From positions 1-64,000 of the forward strand of contig JAFYRK010000007.1 of the NCBI GenBank assembly GCA_017559545.1: a DNA stretch of 64,000 bases. The letters are read 5' to 3'. A model generated the notes under the pieces. It was given only the letters and a program-made list of their open reading frames with translations, searched no databases and was not told the origin of the DNA. Within the stretch, counting starts at the first letter, position 1. Each line of letters begins with the position of its first letter. A program made the position numbers and the translations under genes. Below are positions 34,841-42,000 of this stretch, piece by piece. The stretch is from Bacteroidales bacterium (GTDB lineage Bacteria > Bacteroidota > Bacteroidia > Bacteroidales > UBA932).

Positions 34841-35653
34841 ATGAGATCGATATTAGATAATCGTCCAGGCCTGCATGCTGCAGTATGGCAGGTCGCAGAG
34901 ACTGCCGGATACCTTTGGGAGAAGGGCTGGGCAGAGAGAAACGGTGGAAACATCACAGTAAACATCACTGAGCATGTAGATGACCAGATGCGTGCCCTAC
35001 CGGCAATCAGCGAGCCAAAGGCCATCGGTACTGTATTGCCGCAACTTAAAGGCTGCTGGTTTTACTGCAAGGGTACCCAGAAGCGCATGCGTGACCTTGC
35101 CCGCGACCCGATGGCAAACGGAAGCATCATCCGCATTCTTGATGACTGTGCGCACTATGAAATCGTGGCGGACCAACCTGTAGCACCTACTTCAGAGCTT
35201 CCATCACACCTCAGCGTACACAACTATCTCCTTGCAAAGGGTTCACCTTACCGTGCATCCCTCCACACCCATCCTATTGAACTCGTTGCAATGACCCATT
35301 GCCGCAAGTTCATGGAGAAGGATGTTGCTACAAAGCTCCTTTGGTCTATGATTCCTGAGACTAAGGCATTCTGCCCACGCGGTCTCGGCATGGTTCCGTA
35401 CCTTATGCCAAGCGGCGTTGAACTCGCCGAGGCTACAATCAAAGCCATCGACGATGACTACGATGTGGTGATGTGGGAGAAGCACGGAGTGTTCGCTGTC
35501 GACACAGACATAATGTCGGCTTTTGACCAGGTAGATGTACTCAATAAGGCTGCCCTGATCTACATCGCATCAAAGAACATGGGCTTCGAGCCGGAAGGCA
35601 TGTCTGACGCTCAGATGAAGGAACTGTCTGATACTTTTGGATTACCAAAATAA
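34841..35653 (+). CDS. rhaD: L-rhamnulose-1-phosphate aldolase
   Basis: This 270-residue class II (zinc) aldolase splits rhamnulose 1-phosphate into dihydroxyacetone phosphate and L-lactaldehyde. Conserved parts are AERNGGNITVNITEHVD, the catalytic Glu119 before PSHLSVHNYL, the zinc ligands HTH (142-144) in LHTHPIELVAMTH, and His215 in MWEKHGVFAVD. The start follows the rhaT stop by 1 base. It is the last gene of the operon. The lactaldehyde reductase gene that follows in B. thetaiotaomicron is not here; a decayed fragment and an unrelated lipoprotein gene follow instead. Confidence 0.96.
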   Translation: MRSILDNRPGLHAAVWQVAETAGYLWEKGWAERNGGNITVNITEHVDDQMRALPAISEPKAIGTVLPQLKGCWFYCKGTQKRMRDLARDPMANGSIIRILDDCAHYEIVADQPVAPTSELPSHLSVHNYLLAKGSPYRASLHTHPIELVAMTHCRKFMEKDVATKLLWSMIPETKAFCPRGLGMVPYLMPSGVELAEATIKAIDDDYDVVMWEKHGVFAVDTDIMSAFDQVDVLNKAALIYIASKNMGFEPEGMSDAQMKELSDTFGLPK

Positions 35654-35659
35654 TACGGG

Positions 35660-35812
35660 CTAGTACCTGTAACTTAGCACTAAACTCAACTCTTTCAACT
35701 CCACCCATACATTCTTGCCCTTGACCTTATTCTCAATTTCCACCTTGTTTGTCTTACCGCGCTTTCCCTCTCAGACATGTCATATCGTGAGAACTTCAAA
35801 AAAAAAGATTAT
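35660..35812 (-). pseudogene. Frameshifted C-terminal fragment of an unidentified protein
   Basis: Read on the minus strand, one frame gives LKFSRYDMSERE. After a shift, another frame gives KRGKTNKVEIENKVKGKNVW and then a conserved-looking tail ending LSLVLSYRY and a stop at 35660-35662. The joined peptide looks protein-like (charged strand pattern, aromatic end), unlike a random reading. I do not recognise the family; it could be the end of a transposase or a beta-rich protein. Its upstream boundary coincides with the -7 box of the next gene. Confidence 0.35.
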
Positions 35813-35817
35813 ATTTG
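35810..35817 (+). promoter_or_regulatory. -7 element of the WG-repeat lipoprotein gene
   Basis: TATATTTG matches TAnnTTTG, 38 bases before the ATG, preceded by an A-rich run. Confidence 0.5.
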
Positions 35818-35855
35818 CCTATGAGTCAGTTTGATTTACATTAAACAACAGGCAT

Positions 35856-36521
35856 ATGAAAAAACTTCTTCCCCTCATGCTGATAGCATGCCTGGCATTG
35901 CCATCATGCGGTCTTTTAAACCTTGCGTCCTCAAATCAGGCAGTCTACCAGACTCCAGGAGGTGCATTGGTGAACCCTATTACAGCTGCTATCTCTTCTA
36001 TAGCTCCGAACCCTCGAAACCTTACCGCACAGGAAGATCCAGGCACAGGACTGTATGGCTATCTCAATGAATATGGCGTATGGGTTATCGCTCCTACGTA
36101 CCGAAATGCCTCAAATTTCAATACAGATATTGGTCTGGCTATCGTACAGATTTCAAATCAGAGATGGGGCGCCATCGACGTATATGCACAAACAGTCATT
36201 CAGTTCAGCTTCGACTCCAGATTTGATGTAGAAAGTGCCATCAGAAGCATACTCAAAGGCAGATATGTAGGTATTGACCTATGGGAAATGTATGATACAA
36301 ATACTGAACTATGGGGTTATCTTGATTACTATGGAAACTGGTACATCCAGCCTCAGTACAGACATGCAACCAGCATGAGCAGCGATGGTTTCGCGATAGT
36401 GCAGATGGCTGATACCGGCCTATGGGGAGCGATCGACAGAAGAAACAACATCATAGTCCAGCCAAACTTCAAATCGCGCTTTGATGCCGAATCAGCGCTT
36501 AAAACGCTATTGAGCAAATAA
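35856..36521 (+). CDS. WG-repeat lipoprotein
   Basis: This 221-residue protein has lipobox ALPSC (Cys18). Two WG-type repeat units are visible: GLYGYLNEYGVWVIAPTYRN ... QRWGAIDVYAQTVIQ and LWGYLDYYGNWYIQPQYRH ... GLWGAIDRRNNIIVQP. Each is followed by a FDSRFDVESAIRSIL / FKSRFDAESALKTLL helix, so the repeat unit is about 95 residues. WG repeats form beta-meander, propeller-like binding surfaces; no enzymatic residues are visible. It lies 46 bases before two membrane-protein genes on the same strand and may be an envelope partner of them. Function unknown. Confidence 0.75.
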   Translation: MKKLLPLMLIACLALPSCGLLNLASSNQAVYQTPGGALVNPITAAISSIAPNPRNLTAQEDPGTGLYGYLNEYGVWVIAPTYRNASNFNTDIGLAIVQISNQRWGAIDVYAQTVIQFSFDSRFDVESAIRSILKGRYVGIDLWEMYDTNTELWGYLDYYGNWYIQPQYRHATSMSSDGFAIVQMADTGLWGAIDRRNNIIVQPNFKSRFDAESALKTLLSK

Positions 36522-36567
36522 AAAAACGCAGGGATCAGGAGTGTTTTGTTCTAAAACTAAATAACTT

Positions 36568-37644
36568 ATGGAAAATGACATCAAAAACCAGAAGGTTGAG
36601 ATTGAAATTGTCAGGCATAAAGGTCTATTTGAAATATTAAGAGATCCGAAGCAGCTATGGAAAGTCATGCTGGCGATGTTTCTGCTCATCATAGTTCTTT
36701 TCTTCGGCCTTGCCGTAGTCGTGGTCTCTGTCAAGTCAATGTACCCTTATGAGACCGTGCGCACCAACCCATATGGCGCAACGATCCTTGAGGATGAAGA
36801 CAAGGAAGTTATCTACTGGCTATTCAACACGGCAGAGCTTTGGGCAAACTCCGGCATCGAGGTCAAGGCTGATGACGTACTGACGATAAGATCATCGGGA
36901 AAGATGCATACTGCGATTCATCACCTTGTGAGAGATGCCGAAAAAAACAAGGCATTAGATGACAGATGGCTAGGAACAGAAGGCGCACCTGTAAGGAAGG
37001 ACAAACAGGCCAGGGATGAGCTCCGAACCAAATTCCGAATCGCTGAGCAAAAGCCAGAAAGCATACTTCTGATGCAGGTAATCGACTATAACCATTCCAA
37101 CCTGTCGACCGAATTCATCACTCGTTCTGATTCCAAGCATCAGGATATCCTGTCATGTAAAAATTCAAATGAAGTCATTGTAATCGGCAAGGAGAGAAGA
37201 AATCTTCGTCCGGGAAAAGACGGAATCCTCCACTTTGCCGCAAACGATATAGTGCTGACAGATAAGGTGATTGACTCCATGTACAAACAGTACATGGATT
37301 CCGTACTGGCATATGATTCTACACAACAGATATTCAACGAGACAGCAACAAAAGAGTGGAAAGCCCTCTATGAAGAATGCATTAAAGGAGATGCATCTAT
37401 AGAAGAAAGACTCGACACAAACTCGACACTATATAAAGCACTGGAAAAGCTACATCAAAGAAAAGACAAGAATAAATACACTAATGTCGGTCTTGCATTC
37501 AAGATGTATGAGCAGCAGGATACGTTAACATATCCTGTCGTGAACGAGCTCACATTTTACAAGAAAAAACAATTCCGTGATGCATGGTTTGCCGACAACA
37601 TCGGCTCTTTCCTCATAGTAATCGAACGTAAAAAGGAGAAATAG
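36568..37644 (+). CDS. Membrane-anchored protein with a LecA/PA-IL-like external domain, paralogue 1
   Basis: This 358-residue protein has a short cytoplasmic start, one membrane helix at about 32-56, and a periplasmic domain. That domain has three motifs in the order seen in LecA-type beta sandwiches: LWANSGIEVKADDVLTIRSS (about 91-110), GILHFAANDI (219-228) and WFADNIGSFLIVIE (340-353). In LecA the last two motifs are adjacent and hold the calcium ligands (an Asp in the ND motif, then two Asn before SG). Here about 110 extra residues separate them. The resemblance is by eye and remote. No function can be given. The next gene starts 2 bases later and shares all three motifs. Confidence 0.7.
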   Translation: MENDIKNQKVEIEIVRHKGLFEILRDPKQLWKVMLAMFLLIIVLFFGLAVVVVSVKSMYPYETVRTNPYGATILEDEDKEVIYWLFNTAELWANSGIEVKADDVLTIRSSGKMHTAIHHLVRDAEKNKALDDRWLGTEGAPVRKDKQARDELRTKFRIAEQKPESILLMQVIDYNHSNLSTEFITRSDSKHQDILSCKNSNEVIVIGKERRNLRPGKDGILHFAANDIVLTDKVIDSMYKQYMDSVLAYDSTQQIFNETATKEWKALYEECIKGDASIEERLDTNSTLYKALEKLHQRKDKNKYTNVGLAFKMYEQQDTLTYPVVNELTFYKKKQFRDAWFADNIGSFLIVIERKKEK

Positions 37645-37646
37645 CC

Positions 37647-39005
37647 ATGGATTTTGATGCAAATACAGTGGTAGACAACTTGATGAACGGAATCAGTGCC
37701 GAAACCAAGGAAGATCTCCTTGTCACTGATGAAGTACTGTTCTCAAAAATGATAAGTGATGGTGATCCACAAGATGACACGGATGAAAGTATCAGATGGG
37801 ATGGATTCTGCTGGGATCTCAAGTGGGATCGTCTGTTTCCAATATCAAGAGCGGTACTTTGCTTCATTTGGTCATGCTTCATGGGGCTCGTTTTTGCCAT
37901 CTATTCAGCTTTCGAGTGGATCGCATTCAGACTGACAGGCAAAAGGAAGAATTTACGTAGGTCCATAAGGACTAATTCCGTTATTCTTATTGGAGGAATG
38001 ATAGCCACCATCACAATGATTGTGGTGATGCTGGTGTTCTTCATCAAGGACGTACTTCTTTTCCCTGCCGACAATCACATAAACGATTTTGGTACTGTCA
38101 CTATGGCACAACCTTGCGGAGTCGAACATAATGTCCTATTGGTCAACAGCTGTGAATTCTGGGCTGAAACCGGAATCCGTGTGGTCAAGGGAGATGTCGT
38201 CAAGATTGCCGCTTCTGGTGCATTTTATGGAAATCTTGTGGATTTCCATGATTCTGCGCTTAAAAACAGAGAGAGGTCATATGCTCCTGATAACTTTCAT
38301 TGGAAAAAAGACGACGCACCTGGTTTCATCCAGAAACTGAAGCAACGGATATGCAAAACCGGAGCCCCAAGTGAGGAGACTCAGTTCTGCGTTTATGGCA
38401 GAAATCAAGAAAGCGATGCACGTTACGGCTCTCTGCTATATCAGATAAAGTCTGAGGGGCAAACATCCTCTGTACAGAACCCCAAGGATAAGGAACAGGT
38501 AATATTTCAGGTCAACCCCCTGAAGGACAGGGCATTTGAATTCAAAGCAAAGAAGTCAGGAGTTCTTTGCTTTGCAATCAATGACATCTATCTTGATGAT
38601 CCAGAGTTCATAAATGAGATCATTGATTATGACCTACGTAGATATGCAGAATACAAGAAGGATTCAACAAAACCGCGTCCCTTGTTATCCGAATCCACAC
38701 TGTCTCGAATTGATGGCAATCCAGCAGAACGCAAGATTTTCATCACTTCGATATTGGAGGGTAGGAAATCAAAGACAAACCCATTGCCTGCCAATAAGTC
38801 AATGTGGTACGATGATAACATCGGCGAAATTCTACTAAATGTAAACATCGAACGAAAGAATCCAGGAAATCTCTTCTCGTTTCTGACAAAACCATTCAGA
38901 TGGATATTCCACAATCATGGATGGAGATGGATACTTGGCATCCTGTGCCTGCTGTTGACAGCAGACACATTCATCGGCGCTGGAGTAAGACGAAAAAGAC
39001 AATAA
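37647..39005 (+). CDS. Membrane-anchored protein with a LecA/PA-IL-like external domain, paralogue 2
   Basis: This 452-residue protein has an acidic cytoplasmic start and membrane helices at about 66-94 and 109-138. Its external domain repeats the motifs of the previous gene: FWAETGIRVVKGDVVKIAAS (171-190), GVLCFAINDI (305-314) and WYDDNIGEILLNVNI (387-401). A further hydrophobic helix lies near 425-445, followed by RRKRQ. The two proteins arose by tandem duplication and are cotranscribed (2-base gap), so a heteromeric envelope complex is plausible. The gene ends 12 bases from the stop of the convergent giant helicase gene. Whether the sets act together is unknown. Confidence 0.7.
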   Translation: MDFDANTVVDNLMNGISAETKEDLLVTDEVLFSKMISDGDPQDDTDESIRWDGFCWDLKWDRLFPISRAVLCFIWSCFMGLVFAIYSAFEWIAFRLTGKRKNLRRSIRTNSVILIGGMIATITMIVVMLVFFIKDVLLFPADNHINDFGTVTMAQPCGVEHNVLLVNSCEFWAETGIRVVKGDVVKIAASGAFYGNLVDFHDSALKNRERSYAPDNFHWKKDDAPGFIQKLKQRICKTGAPSEETQFCVYGRNQESDARYGSLLYQIKSEGQTSSVQNPKDKEQVIFQVNPLKDRAFEFKAKKSGVLCFAINDIYLDDPEFINEIIDYDLRRYAEYKKDSTKPRPLLSESTLSRIDGNPAERKIFITSILEGRKSKTNPLPANKSMWYDDNIGEILLNVNIERKNPGNLFSFLTKPFRWIFHNHGWRWILGILCLLLTADTFIGAGVRRKRQ

Positions 39006-39017
39006 AACTCTCCCCTC

Positions 39018-42000
39018 CTACTTCACCGAAACTCTTTCGCGGCTGGAAAGGTCAATAAGGGAGAGTCTGGCTGCCAGCTCTATACCTGACCTCATGGCCA
39101 TATAGACGTTGTCGCCGGTTCTGCTGTAGCCGAATGTCTTTCCCATCTCACGCACAAGGCTCTCAAACGGCATGGCTCCCTGCTGTCTGAGGACATACAA
39201 GGCCGCATTCTTGGACTCCATGTCCGGGATATGCATAGCTTCTCTTTCGTTTGAATATCTTATCTGGCAATAGTCTTGAGGATTCTGGGAATCCTTCCAG
39301 TATACAGGTCCAGCCTCTTGAGTGGTCTTCAGATTCATGCTGTCAATAATAGATTGCATATACGCTGACATTCTTGGCCCCATCCTCGCAATATCTACTG
39401 CTCGGAGCACCCTTTTGCAAAGCAGATCATGCTTTATCGGGGCTTCGATCTCGATCACCTCCCTGATGTAACCCTTTATGAGTTCATCGTAGAATCCGTT
39501 CACCACACCTTCCGCCGAAAGTGGGAAAGGTGCCAAATCTGCGAATGAATATGGGAGGAGCTGGCTTGTGGATGTGCTATTGTTATTAACGGGTTCCACA
39601 GTTGGAGTGAATCCGGAATTATAAAGTCTTATCGGCTCTTCTTCCACCTCCACATAACTTCCAGCTATTGCATCATCGATCTTTGCACATATATCTCTCA
39701 CAGCCGCATCCTTATCGCTCCACCAATCCAAGGCCCAGAGACGCCATATCTTCCAACCAAGCTTACGAAGCACGCCCACCTGGACAATCTCACGATCTCT
39801 TGCCGAACGGGACGATGCATAATTATATCCGTCACAAAGAATGCCAAGGACATATGACGACGAGTCTAAAGGATTTACAATTCCTATATCTATCTTATAG
39901 CCAGATGATCCGATATTTGTGCGAGCCTCATATCCCTTCTCCCGGATAGCTTTTGCAACAGCTTCCACGAAACCATCTGACGACGACGCAGGTACAGTTT
40001 CAACAGACTCCGATGCGCCAGCTGCAACTCCCCTTTCAGCATACTCCAAGAACTCCTTCAGACCGGCAACACCCTCTGCAGAAGTCCTCCTAAGGTCAAT
40101 CTGCTCGGAGCGAAGAGTAGAGAAAACCTTCATCTCATAGCGTGCTCGCGACACTGCCACATTGAGTCTTCGCCAACCTCCTTCCCTGTTCAAAGGTCCG
40201 AAATTAAGCGTAACCTTGCCCGCCTTATCCTGTCCGTATCCAATTGAGAAGAGAATCACGTCCCTCTCGTCACCCTGGACATTCTCAAGGTTCTTGATGA
40301 AGATAGGTTCCTCGCATTCAAGAGCAATCTTTTCAAGATCCGGACGCTTGACAAAAAGGTCGTTAAGCATATCCTCCAGAAGCGACTGCTGGTTGGTGTT
40401 GAATGTCACCACGCCGATGCTCATCTTAGACAGGATAGGATCATCCAGTCTGCGCTCAATATCCTTGATGATAGCCTCGGCCTCGGCCTTATTCTGTCTG
40501 CTGCCACCACGGTCGTAAACTCCTTCCACATGCTGATAGCCTATCTTGGTACATAAGTCATCCGGAGACGGGAAGGTGTGGAGTTTATTCTCATAGTATT
40601 TGCTGTTGCTGAATGCTATGAGACTCTCGTGCTTGCTTCTGTAATGCCATCTGAGATACTTCGAAGGCAGAGTCAATGCAAGACAGTCATCCAGAATGCT
40701 CTCCAGATCCTCGATATGAGAATTATCCTCATCAAAGGACGTAGCGTTGAAGAAAGTAGTCGGAGGAAGCTGCTTAGGGTCACCCACAACTATAACGCTG
40801 CTACCACGGGCAATCGTTCCGACCGCCTCACATGTCGGCATCTGGGAAGCCTCGTCGAAGATGACAAGGTCGAACTTCATTCCACCAGCCTCAATATACT
40901 GGGCTACGGACATCGGGCTCATGAGCATGCAAGGGCACATCCTATGCAGGAGATCCTGGATACTTGCAAAGAAGTTGCGTAATGAAACACCCCTGCAGCC
41001 GTTGCGGATGTTGCGTTGAAGAATACCCACCTCGGAGTTCTGTGAAGCCTCTTTCTGAAACGCCGGAAGAGAAGATGCAATCTGGGCAAACAGTTCCTCC
41101 CTGGCCAAGGTCTCAAAGTCCTTGCACAGTCCTCTGAATCGCCTGATCTTTTCCTCGAACAATACGCCGTGGAAAAGCTGCAGATCCGGTTCCATTGTCA
41201 GGATATGCTCTGCGTAAGCCTTATACAGAGCCTTATGGAAGGCATCCTTAACAGCATCCGGGCCATATGAGCATGTCTCTATCTGCTCAGCAATCTCACC
41301 GAATCCGATAGTGCAGATATTCTCCTTATGCTTATTGTAAAGAACCCAGCTTCGGATCTTATCCCTTCCATTGTACCATCTTGAAATAAGGTCAATTGCA
41401 GCGGCAAAGACATCCCCTGCAGGTTCAGGCATACGCGCTCCAAGCTTATCAATGGCTATTGCAAGACGCTCACGGAGCACCTCCCTCTCGTCAAGTATGC
41501 GATTGAACACATCGCTTCCACCACTCTTAAGGATGGATGCCAAGGCACATAAAGTCCTGTTCATGGCTGCACGATCGGCAATGCGCTTGCCTAAAATCGA
41601 CCTGACACTCCTTGCGACTACGCAGGACTCTCTCACTTTAGCCCAATCGGTATCATATCCATTAATGACACTCCTGACGAACGCGATACTGCGATTCAGA
41701 TCAGCAATGAAACGATCTGCCTCCTGGAACGACTTTACTTGCTTCAGAACACTCAGTACCTGCTCGGCTGGAACAGGTTTAGAGCAATAGGTTGCAAGCC
41801 TCTTGAGGAATTTCCTGCCGGAGAAGAATCTTACCAGAGCCATCTTCGACTGGATATCTCTCCACTGTGTCTCATACTCCTTGACGTTGATCTCCAAAAG
41901 ATCCTCGCCGTATTCAGCAACAATAAGTTTCCTCAACGGATCACGGAGCACGCCTTTTTCAACGGCGTCCTCGATAGCGGCAAGCGAGCACTCCGACTCA

